Origin: Xaviernesmea oryzae
GTDB taxonomy: Bacteria; Pseudomonadota; Alphaproteobacteria; Rhizobiales; Rhizobiaceae
Reading direction: 5' to 3'
DNA: 64,000 nucleotides
Assembly (NCBI RefSeq): GCF_900177415.1
Contig: NZ_FXAF01000006.1
Coordinates: 1,016,001 to 1,080,000 of the forward strand
Position 1 is the stretch's first letter; every line of letters begins with the position of its first letter. Below the pieces are notes generated by a model. That model ran no database searches, was not told the DNA's origin, and was given only the letters and a program-made list of their open reading frames with translations. The translations under genes and the position numbers were made by a program. Positions 1 through 8,817 of this stretch are shown in pieces.

Positions 1-536
1 GCGCTTTCGCCAAGGGTCTTTCGGAATGCGCCGATCCCCTCCATATCCTGACGCATCAGCGCACCGGTCATCAGGGCAGCCATGTCCGGATCGGCAAGAG
101 CCTCGTTGAGGATGCGCGCACCGATACGCAGCGTGCTGATGTCGTCGCCGTTGGAGAAGTGAATCCGCATGGCTTCACGCAGATATTTCAGCTGGTGGCG
201 GGATTCCGTCGAGCCTGCTACCTGGAATGCCTGCGCTGCCTCCTCCTTCATCCGGAGCTTCACGAGCGTGGCACCCAGCAGGGCGTAGTGCCTGGGGTCC
301 TTGTCTATGTCCAGCAGCCGGTTGAGGATCGCCAGAACATCGTGATATTCGCGCTTGTCGAAGCTCTTTTGAGCCGCTGCGTAGTCCCTTTGCACCTTGA
401 GGCTTTTCAAGTCTTCCCACTCCAGTGATTGCTGCGCCGGCAGCTCGGGGCCGGCCTCTGGGCCCATGATGGCGGACGAAGCTTGCTTGAAACCATCGTG
501 AAAGAGCCGGGCCGTCGTAAACCGGCGGTTAACCAT
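1..536 (-). CDS. TPR-containing protein of unknown function (3' part outside window)
   Basis: An open minus-strand frame runs off the left edge. The visible part has a charged N-terminal segment, then about 110 residues of helical repeats that read like tetratricopeptide repeats (for example YAAAQKSFDKREYHDVLAIL followed by RHYALLGATLVKLRMKEEAA). No signal peptide or membrane segment is seen. I put the start at the ATG at 536; an internal ATG at 467 is the alternative, and neither has a good ribosome binding site. It is divergent from the first flagellin gene, and rhizobial motility loci often carry an uncharacterised gene here. A role in flagellin handling or modification is only a guess from position. 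Confidence 0.6.
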   Translation of the reverse strand, partial: MVNRRFTTARLFHDGFKQASSAIMGPEAGPELPAQQSLEWEDLKSLKVQRDYAAAQKSFDKREYHDVLAILNRLLDIDKDPRHYALLGATLVKLRMKEEAAQAFQVAGSTESRHQLKYLREAMRIHFSNGDDISTLRIGARILNEALADPDMAALMTGALMRQDMEGIGAFRKTLGES

Positions 537-650
537 AAAAGAGGGTGCTTTCGTTCCGTCCTGCCGTCTAAAGAACTTGGCAAGAATTGGCTGCGAGATT
601 TCCCACACACGACGGGTTTGGTATCTCTTCAGGACTGAAGGAACCGATTG

Positions 651-735
651 GCATGATGCCGGACCGGAGTGACCGGTAAAGTATTCAGTCCGGTATGTCC
701 CCCCAAAAGTATTTCGTTCAAAGGGACAATCAATT
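651..735 (+). promoter_or_regulatory. flaA leader: GCATGATGC box and Shine-Dalgarno-sequestering hairpin
   Basis: The box GCATGATGC (651-659) is an interrupted palindrome repeated before the other flagellins. Further down, TGTCCC at 696-701 can pair perfectly with GGGACA at 723-728, which overlaps the AAGGGA ribosome binding site 10 bases before the flaA start at 736. The loop is 21 bases. The pairing is conserved with base changes before the next two flagellin genes. That it is transcribed and folds this way is inference. Confidence 0.5.
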
Positions 736-1992
736 ATGGCAAGCATTCTCACCAATGTTAACGCTATGGCGGCGCTCCAGACCCTGCGCGGCATCAGCAA
801 CGACATGCAGACGACGCAGGACCGGATCTCCTCCGGCATGCGCGTCGGCACTGCTTCCGACAACGCCGCCTACTGGTCGATCGCGACCACGATGCGTTCC
901 GACAATGCCGCTCTTTCCTCCGTTCAGGATGCGATTGGCCTCGGCGCCGCCAAGGTCGACACCGCCTATTCCGGTATGGAAGCAGCGATCGACGTTGTTC
1001 AGGAAATCAAGAACAAGCTGATTACTGCCGCAGAAGGCAGCGCCGACAAGAAGAAGATCCAGGAAGAAATTTCGCAGCTTCAGGATCAGCTGAAGAGCAT
1101 CTCTTCCTCGGCTTCGTTCTCGGGCGAGAACTGGCTGCAGGCCGATATCGGCGGTAGCGCCGGCGACGACGGCGTGGTTGTCGCCGACAGTGCGATCACC
1201 AAGCAGATCGTCGGTTCCTTCACGCGTGACGGCAACGGCAACGTTTCGGTCAAGACCATCAACGTCAAGCTTGACGAAACGAACGTTCTGTTCGACCTTT
1301 CCGGCGGCGATGCGGGCATTCTGGACTCCAACATCATGCAGGGCTACCGCGTCGTCAAGGACGCGAGCGGTGCGAAGGCCTACGCCAAGGTCAACACCGA
1401 CGGCATCAACCCGACCGACACCACCTATACCTGGAAGGACATCGGTGGCGACGTTTGGGCCAAGTTCGACACCAACGGCGATATCTCGACGGCCACGTCC
1501 GGGTCCTACCTGGTCAAGGTCGGCGGCGCTTTCGTCGATGCCGTGGACGCCAAGGGCACGGTCGACGCGACCGCCATCGTCACCGCCGGCATCGCCTATG
1601 CCACGGGTGTTTCCGTGTCCGAACTCGACATCACCAAGCTCGACGACTACCGCGAGAGCGGTAACGACAAGAACCTCGGTATCGGCGACGGCACCTATGC
1701 CAGCGATGAGAACATCATCGCCGCTCTGACCTCCTTCGTCGACGGTCAGCTCGAACTGATGACCAGCGCTGCCGCGAAACTCGGTGCGGTGTCGAAGCGC
1801 ATCGAGATGCAGGAGGACTTCGCTTCCAAGCTGTCCGACTCGCTCGAGCGTGGCGTCGGCCGACTGGTGGACGCGGACATGAACGAGGAGTCGACGAAGC
1901 TCAAGGCCCTGCAGACGCAGCAGCAGCTCGCGATCCAGGCCCTCTCGATCGCCAACTCCGACTCGCAGAACATCCTGTCGCTCTTCCGTTAA
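736..1992 (+). CDS. flaA: Flagellin FlaA
   Basis: Structural subunit of the flagellar filament, exported unfolded through the flagellar type III system. The 418-residue product has the typical conserved ends: an N-terminal D0/D1 region (residues 1-140, with SSGMRVGTASDNAAYWSIAT and SFSGENWLQ) and a C-terminal D1/D0 region ending in NILSLFR. The centre (about 145-330) is the surface-exposed part. There is no signal peptide, as expected for type III export. The ATG at 736 follows AAGGGA. It is the first of four tandem flagellin genes and is transcribed alone, judging from the strong terminator at 2039-2079. Its central region is almost identical to that of the next gene. Rhizobia commonly build complex filaments from several flagellins, with FlaA the principal one; that role is inferred here. 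Confidence 0.97.
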   Translation: MASILTNVNAMAALQTLRGISNDMQTTQDRISSGMRVGTASDNAAYWSIATTMRSDNAALSSVQDAIGLGAAKVDTAYSGMEAAIDVVQEIKNKLITAAEGSADKKKIQEEISQLQDQLKSISSSASFSGENWLQADIGGSAGDDGVVVADSAITKQIVGSFTRDGNGNVSVKTINVKLDETNVLFDLSGGDAGILDSNIMQGYRVVKDASGAKAYAKVNTDGINPTDTTYTWKDIGGDVWAKFDTNGDISTATSGSYLVKVGGAFVDAVDAKGTVDATAIVTAGIAYATGVSVSELDITKLDDYRESGNDKNLGIGDGTYASDENIIAALTSFVDGQLELMTSAAAKLGAVSKRIEMQEDFASKLSDSLERGVGRLVDADMNEESTKLKALQTQQQLAIQALSIANSDSQNILSLFR

Positions 1993-2038
1993 TCGGAGGC
2001 GCGATGGCGTGGAGGCTGACCACGCCGCCAGGCTTCAG

Positions 2039-2079
2039 AAGGGCCGCGTCCGAAATTGGACGCGGCCCTTTTGTTTTTT
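2039..2079 (+). terminator. Rho-independent terminator after flaA
   Basis: AAGGGCCGCGTCC (2039-2051) pairs perfectly with 2058-2070 across a six-base loop, a 13-bp stem, and is followed by TTGTTTTTT. It lies 46 bases after the flaA stop and separates flaA from flaB. Confidence 0.93.
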
Positions 2080-2105
2080 CATACGCTTCAATGTTCATTA
2101 ACCAT

Positions 2106-2244
2106 ATTGGGGTTACCTAGAGCCATCGAAACGGCGAGTTAACCAAAAAAATTAATTGGTTAGCAGGCATGATGCTGACCGCTGTTCCCGGTGGAATCCG
2201 GAATGTCCCTTTTCGTAATCAGCCACTCAAGGGGCACTCAGAAA
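2106..2244 (+). promoter_or_regulatory. flaB upstream region: shared boxes and SD-sequestering hairpin
   Basis: ATTGGGGT (2106-2113), CATCGAAAC (2124-2132) and GTTAACC (2138-2144) recur in the same order before the third flagellin. GCATGATGC is at 2167-2175. TGTCCCTT (2204-2211) can pair with AAGGGGCA (2229-2236) with one G-U pair and a 17-base loop; the 3' arm contains the ribosome binding site for the start at 2245. Confidence 0.5.
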
Positions 2245-3501
2245 ATGACCAGCATTCTTACCAATATCGCAGCTATGGCTGCTCTCCAGACCCTGCGCTC
2301 TATCGGCCAGGATATGGAAACGACGCAGGGCCGCGTCTCTTCCGGCATGCGCGTCGGCACTGCTTCCGACAACGCCGCCTACTGGTCGATCGCGACCACG
2401 ATGCGTTCCGACAATGCCGCTCTTTCGGCCGTTCAGGACGCACTCGGCCTCGGCGCCGCCAAGGTCGACACGGCTTACGCCGCGATGGAATCGGCGATCG
2501 ACGTTGTTCAGGAAATCAAGAACAAGCTCGTTGCCGCCTCCGAACCTGGCGTCGACAAGGCCAAGGTCCAGGAAGAAATCACTCAGCTTCAGGACCAGCT
2601 CCGCAGCATCGCTTCCTCGGCTTCGTTCTCGGGCGAGAACTGGCTGCAGGCCGATATCGCCGGTAGCGCCGGCGCCGACGGCGTGGTTGTTTCGGATGAT
2701 CCCGTCCTCAAGCAGATCGTCGGTTCCTTCACGCGTGACGGCAACGGCAACGTCGCGGTCAAGACCATCAACGTCAAGCTCGACGAAACGAACGTTCTGT
2801 TCGACCTTTCCGGCGGCGATGCGGGCATTCTGGACTCCAACATCATGCAGGGCTTCCGCGTCGTCAAGGACGCGAGCGGTGCGAAGGCCTACGCCAAGGT
2901 CAACACCGATGGCATCACCCCGACCGACACCACCTATACCTGGAAGGACATCGGTGGCGACGTTTGGGCCAAGTTTGACACCAACGGTGATATCTCGACG
3001 GCCACGTCCGGGTCCTACCTGGTCAAGGTCGGCGGCGCTTTCATCGACGCAGTGGACGCCAAGGGCACGGTCGACGCGACTGCCATCGTCACCGCCGGCA
3101 TCGCCTATGCCACGGGTGTTTCCGTGTCCGAACTCGACATCACCAAGCTCGACGACTACCGTGAGACCGGTAACGACAAGAACCTCGGTATCGGCGACGG
3201 CACCTATGCCAGCGATGAGAACATCATGGGTGCACTGATCTCGTTCGTAGACGGTCAGCTCGAACTGATGACCAGCGCTGCTGCCAAGCTTGGCTCGATC
3301 TCGATGCGCATCGAAATGCAGGAGAACTTCGCTTCCAAGCTGTCCGACTCCATCGACAGCGGCGTCGGCCGACTGGTGGATGCGGAGATGAACGAGGAGT
3401 CCACGAAGCTCAAGGCCCTGCAGACGCAGCAGCAGCTCGCGATCCAGGCCCTCTCGATCGCCAACTCCGACTCGCAGAACATCCTGTCGCTCTTCCGTTA
3501 A
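2245..3501 (+). CDS. flaB: Flagellin FlaB
   Basis: Second filament subunit, 418 residues, with the same conserved N-terminal and C-terminal export and polymerisation regions as FlaA, ending in NILSLFR. An upstream in-frame start at 2191 exists but would add 18 residues before the flagellin N-terminus; the ATG at 2245, eight bases after AAGGGGC and giving MTSILTN as in the neighbours, is the right one. Unusually, the central region (about codons 165-330) matches FlaA almost base for base, whereas the ends differ more, which suggests gene conversion. The gene has its own leader and a terminator at 3530-3557. Confidence 0.97.
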   Translation: MTSILTNIAAMAALQTLRSIGQDMETTQGRVSSGMRVGTASDNAAYWSIATTMRSDNAALSAVQDALGLGAAKVDTAYAAMESAIDVVQEIKNKLVAASEPGVDKAKVQEEITQLQDQLRSIASSASFSGENWLQADIAGSAGADGVVVSDDPVLKQIVGSFTRDGNGNVAVKTINVKLDETNVLFDLSGGDAGILDSNIMQGFRVVKDASGAKAYAKVNTDGITPTDTTYTWKDIGGDVWAKFDTNGDISTATSGSYLVKVGGAFIDAVDAKGTVDATAIVTAGIAYATGVSVSELDITKLDDYRETGNDKNLGIGDGTYASDENIMGALISFVDGQLELMTSAAAKLGSISMRIEMQENFASKLSDSIDSGVGRLVDAEMNEESTKLKALQTQQQLAIQALSIANSDSQNILSLFR

Positions 3502-3529
3502 TCGGATCGCGTCAGAACCATCGAAGAAG

Positions 3530-3557
3530 GCCGCGCCCTCCGGGGCGCGGCTTTTTT
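3530..3557 (+). terminator. Rho-independent terminator after flaB
   Basis: A 9-bp G+C stem (3530-3538 with 3543-3551) closed by a TCCG loop is followed directly by six T. It lies 28 bases after the flaB stop codon. Confidence 0.93.
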
Positions 3558-3623
3558 GTGCTTCATTATTTTTTATTAACTTTCCTAAAGGGAATTTAAC
3601 CTTTGTTAACCATTCGCCGCTTA

Positions 3624-3751
3624 ATTGGGGTCATCGAAACGAAGGGTTAACCAAGACGAAAAAGAGGTTAACAGGCATCAGGCCGAACCGTCGTTCACCG
3701 GTGAGATCCGGAATGTCCCTTTCCCATCAGCCAAATCAAGGGGCAATCAAG
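3624..3751 (+). promoter_or_regulatory. Upstream region of third flagellin gene: shared boxes and SD-sequestering hairpin
   Basis: ATTGGGGT (3624-3631), CATCGAAAC (3632-3640) and GTTAACC (3646-3652) repeat the flaB arrangement with the first two boxes moved together. GCATCAGGC (3675-3683) is a weaker copy of the GCATGATGC box. TGTCCCTT (3714-3721) pairs with AAGGGGCA (3738-3745) across a 16-base loop, covering the ribosome binding site for the ATG at 3752. Confidence 0.5.
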
Positions 3752-5002
3752 ATGACCAGCATTCTTACCAATATCGCAGCCATGGCTGCGCTCCAGACGC
3801 TGCGCTCCATCGACAGCGATATGGAAAAGACCCAGGGCCGCGTTTCCTCCGGCCTGCGCGTTGCCACCGCCTCCGACAATGCCGCCTATTGGTCGATCGC
3901 GACCACCATGCGTTCCGACAACAGTGCTCTTTCGGCCGTTCAGGACGCACTCGGCCTCGGTGCCGCCAAGGTTGACACGGCTTATGCCGCGATGGAAACC
4001 GTCGTCGACGTCGTCAAGGAAATCAAGAGCAAGCTCGTCGCCGCCTCCGAAGCCGGCGTCGATAAGGCAAAGATTCAGGAAGAAATCACCCAGCTTCAGG
4101 ATCAGCTCCGCAGCATTGCGGCATCGGCTTCATTCTCCGGCGAAAACTGGCTGCAGGCCGATATCGGCGGTCAGACCAACGCGACGACCGGTCTCATCGA
4201 GGCGGGTAGCCCCGTGATGAAGCAGGTCATCGGCTCCTTTATCCGCGATGCCAATGGCAATGTCTCGGTCCAGGCCATTCAGGTCGAACTCGACGAGACG
4301 AACGTCCTCTTCGACCTTTCCGGCGGTGATGCCGGTCTGCTCGACGCGGAGGCTTTCAACGGCCTGCGCAAGGTGACGGATACCAACGGCGACGCCAGAT
4401 ACGTCAAGCTGTCGACCGAGTCGGTCGACACGACCTGGAAATCGCTCGGCAACGACGTCTGGGCAAAGATGGACAGCAACGGCGATGTGATAACCGACTC
4501 GAACGCCCAGTATCTCGTCAAGGTTGCCGGAGCGTTCCTCGATGCGGTCGATATCGCCGGCACGTTCAATGTCGACACCAACCATGCGGTGACGGGTACC
4601 GACGTCACGTATGCCCAGGATATCTCGATCTCCGAACTGGATATTACCAAACTCGATGATTATCGCGAGGCGAGTAACGCAAGCTACCTCGGCATGGGTA
4701 CCGATGTCAGTGACGCCAATATCATGGACTACCTGATTTCCTTCGTCGACACGCAGCTCGAAGGGCTCATCAGCTCCACCGCAAAGCTCGGTTCGATCTC
4801 CATGCGCATCAACATGCAGGAGGATTTCGTTTCCAAGCTGACCGACTCCATCGACAGCGGTATCGGCCGTCTGGTGGATGCGGACATGAACGAGGAGTCG
4901 ACGAAGCTCAAGGCCTTGCAGACCCAGCAGCAGCTCGCGATCCAGTCGCTGTCGATCGCCAACACCAATTCCGAGAATATTCTGTCGCTCTTCCGTCAGT
5001 AA
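3752..5002 (+). CDS. Flagellin (third of four)
   Basis: A 416-residue filament subunit with the standard conserved ends (MTSILTNIAAMAALQTLRSI at the start, ENILSLFRQ at the end) and its own central region that is clearly diverged from FlaA and FlaB. The ATG at 3752 follows AAGGGGCA; an in-frame ATG at 3701 would add 17 residues that do not fit the family. It has its own leader and terminator, so it is probably monocistronic. Rhizobial species name the third and fourth flagellins differently (flaC or flaD), so I give no letter. It is likely a minor filament subunit that can copolymerise with FlaA. Confidence 0.96.
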   Translation: MTSILTNIAAMAALQTLRSIDSDMEKTQGRVSSGLRVATASDNAAYWSIATTMRSDNSALSAVQDALGLGAAKVDTAYAAMETVVDVVKEIKSKLVAASEAGVDKAKIQEEITQLQDQLRSIAASASFSGENWLQADIGGQTNATTGLIEAGSPVMKQVIGSFIRDANGNVSVQAIQVELDETNVLFDLSGGDAGLLDAEAFNGLRKVTDTNGDARYVKLSTESVDTTWKSLGNDVWAKMDSNGDVITDSNAQYLVKVAGAFLDAVDIAGTFNVDTNHAVTGTDVTYAQDISISELDITKLDDYREASNASYLGMGTDVSDANIMDYLISFVDTQLEGLISSTAKLGSISMRINMQEDFVSKLTDSIDSGIGRLVDADMNEESTKLKALQTQQQLAIQSLSIANTNSENILSLFRQ

Positions 5003-5065
5003 GCGGCGCTCTTGGCTGGAGCGGTTTCGTCCCGCTCTGACACGGCACAATATTCCGGACAGAAG

Positions 5066-5093
5066 ACCGCGTCTCGCAAGAGGCGCGGTTTTT
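5066..5093 (+). terminator. Rho-independent terminator after third flagellin gene
   Basis: ACCGCGTCT (5066-5074) pairs with AGGCGCGGT (5081-5089) across CGCAAG, with one G-T pair, and runs into TTTTTC. It is 64 bases after the stop codon. Confidence 0.88.
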
Positions 5094-5198
5094 CGTGTCG
5101 CCGCGTGGCTTGCGCGAAGCCTGCACGATCGTCGCCTTCGGGGGTTAAGACCTCATTAAGACCTTGCCAATCCGCGTTTGCCTTTGATAACTGTCGTT

Positions 5199-5213
5199 TT
5201 AACGATTTGTTAA
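5199..5213 (+). promoter_or_regulatory. TTAA-N7-TTAA site (CtrA-type box) before fourth flagellin gene
   Basis: TTAACGATTTGTTAA is a perfect match to the TTAA-N7-TTAA recognition sequence of the alphaproteobacterial cell-cycle regulator CtrA. It lies 113 bases before the start at 5326. A GCATGATGC box follows at 5256-5264. Binding is inferred from the motif only. Confidence 0.5.
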
Positions 5214-5325
5214 GAACGACAGGCCGCCTGCGCATCGGATGCGGGAGGGCGGTGAGCATGATGCCTCTGGTCGTTTCCGGTGCTCCACTCCGGATCTCTC
5301 AGAACCTTTGACCGAGGCACGGCCA

Positions 5326-6612
5326 ATGACCAGTATCCTGACCAACACCGCCGCCATGGCGGCCTTGCAGACCCTGCGCGCGATCAACCGCAATATGGAA
5401 GTCACCCAGGCCAGGGTTTCATCCGGCATGCGCGTCCAGACGGCGGCGGACAATGCGGCCTATTGGTCGATCGCCACGACGATGCGTTCGGACAATCACG
5501 CGCTGTCGACGATTCAGGATGCTCTCGGTCTTGGTGCTGCGAAGGTGGATACCGCTTATGCGGCCATGGAAAGCGCCATCGACACGGTAATGGAGATCAA
5601 GTCCAAGATCGTCGCGGCTTACGGTGTCGGCGCCAACCGCAACAAGATTCAGGAAGAGATCGCGCAGCTCCAGGAGCAGCTCAAGAGCATTTCCAACTCT
5701 GCAACCTTTTCGGGTGAAAACTGGCTGCAGGACTATATCAGCGACGGCAGCACGAACGCCCAAGAAAAGCCGCTGCTCAAGCAGGTCGTCGCGTCGTTCA
5801 CCCGTACCGCTTCGGGCGAGGTCGCGATCCAGACCGTCGATTATACGCTGAACTCCAAGACGGTTCTCTTCGATCTCAGCGGCGGCAATCTCGGCATTCT
5901 GGATTCGTCGGTCGAATTCGTCGCCGAAAGCGAAACGGCCGTGACCGTCACCACTGCGAATGGCACCCAGGCTCCGACGAGCGCGGGCTATGCGGTTCCC
6001 GTGTACAACGAGAGCGATCTGGCGGCTCTCGGCACGGACGCAAACGCAGCCGATGCGCGCATCTACGAGGTCGGCGGCAGTTTCTATTTGAAGGTAGCCG
6101 AAGGACAGTGGGTCGAGGTGACGGATACGGATCCCGCCACCGCGCCGGTGGTGACGACCCCCGTCCATCAAAATGGCGGAACGAACTACTATTTCGTTGT
6201 CACTGCCGCCAACAACCTCGACAACCGCAGGCTCGGCATTTCCGTCTCGACGCTCGACATCGACAAGCTGGACGAAATCGCCGTGAAGATGAACACGATG
6301 GTTCCGGGCTCCGCGCCGGACAACGAGGCTGTGCTCGACATGCTGGAGCGCTTCCTCGACAAGCAACTGATGGCGATGACGAGTGCCGCTTCCAGTCTCG
6401 GTTCGATCCAGAAGCGCATCGACCTGCAGGAGGATTTCGTCGCCTCGCTGACGGATGTCATCGACAAGGGCGTCGGGCGACTGGTCGATGCGGACATGAA
6501 CGAGGAATCGACGCGCCTGAAGGCCCTCCAGACCCAGCAGCAGCTCGGCATTCAGTCGCTGCAGATCGCCAACACCAACGCCGAAAACATCCTTCAGCTC
6601 TTCCGGCAGTAG
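5326..6612 (+). CDS. Flagellin (fourth of four)
   Basis: A 428-residue flagellin with conserved ends (MTSILTNTAAMAALQTLRAI; ENILQLFRQ at the C-terminus) and the most diverged and longest central region of the four (about residues 145-330). The ATG at 5326 was chosen because it gives the family N-terminus and follows CGAGG; an upstream ATG at 5239 in frame would add 29 residues. Its leader differs from the other three: it lacks the TGTCCC/GGGGCA hairpin but has a perfect CtrA-type site and a GCATGATGC box. No convincing terminator follows; 6613-6896 holds G+C-rich partial repeats and nothing else that I can identify. Confidence 0.95.
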   Translation: MTSILTNTAAMAALQTLRAINRNMEVTQARVSSGMRVQTAADNAAYWSIATTMRSDNHALSTIQDALGLGAAKVDTAYAAMESAIDTVMEIKSKIVAAYGVGANRNKIQEEIAQLQEQLKSISNSATFSGENWLQDYISDGSTNAQEKPLLKQVVASFTRTASGEVAIQTVDYTLNSKTVLFDLSGGNLGILDSSVEFVAESETAVTVTTANGTQAPTSAGYAVPVYNESDLAALGTDANAADARIYEVGGSFYLKVAEGQWVEVTDTDPATAPVVTTPVHQNGGTNYYFVVTAANNLDNRRLGISVSTLDIDKLDEIAVKMNTMVPGSAPDNEAVLDMLERFLDKQLMAMTSAASSLGSIQKRIDLQEDFVASLTDVIDKGVGRLVDADMNEESTRLKALQTQQQLGIQSLQIANTNAENILQLFRQ

Positions 6613-6896
6613 CACGTATAGGTTGATGCCGTTCGCCATGCGGCGGCGCCGGTCGGGCGCTGCCGGCACCCGTCGGACCTTTCCGCGGTCCGCTGCGGTG
6701 CGGCATCTTCATCTTCGCGCAAGTTTGACTTCCTACCGTTCCGCTGCGGTCCGGCGAATGTTCTGATCTCGCCGCGAGCGAACGAATGGCAACCTTATCG
6801 GGATGATACGATGACGGCAGCGGCGAAATTTCGCTCTCTCAGCAGGCTCATGAAGAGCGCTGGGCGAAAGGGCATTGCAGGGCAGGGGACTGCCTG

Positions 6897-7538
6897 ATGA
6901 GTGCTTCGCTCGCCCGATACTTGAAGGATTTCAGTGAGCCCCAGACGGTGCCGCTGCCCCTGATGACCGATGATTTTGCAGGCGGCTTAGAAGACGGCCT
7001 GGCCCTTCCTCCCCTGGCCGACGAACAGATCGATGTCGAGGCGGAGCGGGCCGAAGCCTATGCGAAGGGTTATGATGCCGCTTCCGCGGAATTGCGGCAA
7101 CGCTTCGAGGAAGAGCGCCAGGCGCTCCTTGCGGCTCATGCGCAGGAAACGGCGGCCCTGCGCGAAAGATATGAGACGGAGGCCGCGGCGCTGATTGCTG
7201 CCCGGCTTCAGGAAATCGCCGGACTGACGGCCGAGGCCGTCAGCGGCCAGACGGCCGGCATTCTGGCGCCTCTGCTCGATGAGGCGCTCGTCGCAAAGGC
7301 GGTGTCCGACATGGCGGATATCATTCGCGGCAGCATGCTCGAAGGGGACATCGGAACGCTGAACGTGCACGGCCCGCTGCATCTGTTCGAGAAACTGAAA
7401 ACGGCGCTTGGAACATCCACCCCGCTGCTGCGCCATATCGAAGCACCCGACCTCGATATCACGGTCGATATCGGTGAAACCGCGCTTGTGACCCGCATGT
7501 CTGCGTGGTCGGCGAGTCTGAAGAAGGTACTGGGATGA
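6897..7538 (+). CDS. FliH-like flagellar assembly protein
   Basis: A 213-residue soluble protein. An Ala/Glu-rich coiled coil fills residues 45-105 ([20 protein letters not shown]), and the C-terminal 80 residues end in [20 protein letters not shown], which resembles the C-terminal part of FliH/HrpE/YscL proteins that hold the export ATPase FliI at the export gate. The stop codon overlaps the motB start (ATGA at 7535-7538), so the two are translationally coupled. FliH function is inferred from architecture and position; rhizobial genomes often list this gene only as a hypothetical flagellar protein. Confidence 0.65.
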   Translation: MSASLARYLKDFSEPQTVPLPLMTDDFAGGLEDGLALPPLADEQIDVEAERAEAYAKGYDAASAELRQRFEEERQALLAAHAQETAALRERYETEAAALIAARLQEIAGLTAEAVSGQTAGILAPLLDEALVAKAVSDMADIIRGSMLEGDIGTLNVHGPLHLFEKLKTALGTSTPLLRHIEAPDLDITVDIGETALVTRMSAWSASLKKVLG

Positions 7539-8815
7539 GCGACGGCGAAAACCATCATCACGGCAAGAACGAGGTCATCATCGTCAAACGGCATGGCGGC
7601 GGGCACGATGATGGTCATCACGGCGGTGCCTGGAAGATCGCCTATGCCGACTTCATGACCGCGATGATGGCCTTCTTCCTCGTGATGTGGCTGGTCAATG
7701 CGGCCAATGAGGAAACCAAGGCCTCGATGGCGAGCTATTTCAATCCCATCAAGCTTTCCGACGAGACGCCCGCCGAGAAGGGCCTCGAAAAGCCGGTCGA
7801 TGCCGCCGAGGGCCGCGAAGAGGGCGAGCGCTCCCGGATCAAGGCGGACGCCGACGTCCAGGGCTCCGCGGCGGCGACGGGCGAGGACATGACCTCGACC
7901 TCCGGCGACGAACCGAATTATTCGGAAGCGGATTTCTTCGAGAATCCCTATTCCGTTCTGGCCGAGATCGCGCAGGAGGTCGGCCAGCAGGCCAATGTCA
8001 GCGCCAAGGGCGAGGGCGGCGCAAGCGATTCCGGCCCGGCGACCGGCGCCGATGGCGGCCAGGCCTATCGCGACCCCTTCGACCCGGATTTCTGGACCAG
8101 GCAGGTTCAGGTGACGCGGGCCGACGGTCCCGAACAGGCTGTCAGGGCGGTTCCGAGCGAGGACCCACTGGCGCAAATGGGCCAGGCGCCGCAATCCCCC
8201 GATACGCAGCATCAACAGTCCCTGGCTGCCGTGGCACCATCGCCGAGTCCCGATCAGTCGCAATTGGATGAGGCTTCCGCTCAAGCCGAGAAAGCGGCAA
8301 ATCTCGATGGGCAGAAGCCGGAAGATGGCGCAAAGGCCGAAGAACAGGCGCAGAAGGCGGCCGATCAGCTGCGCGAAGAAATCCGGCAGCAGATTTCCGG
8401 CATCGCAGGCAAGCTTGCGGAAGGCCTGGTCGTGACACCCGCCGAAGGCGGGCTGCTGGTGACGATCTCCGATCAGATCAGCGATCCGATGTTCAATATC
8501 GGTTCGGCCGTGCCGCGTCGGGAAATGGTGCTGGCGATGGAAAAGATCGGCCAGATCCTCAAGGATCGCAAGGGCAGCATCGTCCTTCGCGGTCATACGG
8601 ACGGCCGCCAGTTCAAGGGAACCGAAAACGACAACTGGCGGCTTTCGATGGCCCGCGCGCACAGCGCCTATTACATGCTGGTGCACGGTGGTCTGGCGGA
8701 AGACCGCATCAAGCAGGTTTCCGGTTTCGCGGACAGGCGGCTTCAGGTGGCGGACGATCCGCTGGCGGCGGCGAACCGGCGCATCGAAATCCTGCTCCAG
8801 GCGGACGAGGGATAG
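7535..8815 (+). CDS. motB: Flagellar motor stator protein MotB
   Basis: Stator subunit that works with MotA to couple proton flow to rotation and anchors the stator to peptidoglycan. The 426-residue protein has a His/Gly-rich cytoplasmic N-terminus, one membrane segment at about residues 40-56 with the proton-binding Asp39 in [12 protein letters not shown], a very long acidic, Ala/Gln-rich linker (about 60-290) and a C-terminal OmpA-like peptidoglycan-binding domain (about 300-425, with LRGHTDGR and NRRIEI). The linker is far longer than in enteric MotB, as known for rhizobia whose MotB interacts with MotC. The ATG at 7535 overlaps the previous stop; a GTG at 7505 would add ten residues without support. 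motA is not in the window. Confidence 0.96.
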   Translation: MSDGENHHHGKNEVIIVKRHGGGHDDGHHGGAWKIAYADFMTAMMAFFLVMWLVNAANEETKASMASYFNPIKLSDETPAEKGLEKPVDAAEGREEGERSRIKADADVQGSAAATGEDMTSTSGDEPNYSEADFFENPYSVLAEIAQEVGQQANVSAKGEGGASDSGPATGADGGQAYRDPFDPDFWTRQVQVTRADGPEQAVRAVPSEDPLAQMGQAPQSPDTQHQQSLAAVAPSPSPDQSQLDEASAQAEKAANLDGQKPEDGAKAEEQAQKAADQLREEIRQQISGIAGKLAEGLVVTPAEGGLLVTISDQISDPMFNIGSAVPRREMVLAMEKIGQILKDRKGSIVLRGHTDGRQFKGTENDNWRLSMARAHSAYYMLVHGGLAEDRIKQVSGFADRRLQVADDPLAAANRRIEILLQADEG

Positions 8816-8817
8816 CG

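Noticed and set aside
3596-3609. TTAA-N6-TTAA upstream of the third flagellin as a CtrA site
   Set aside because: Spacing is six; counted only as a near miss.
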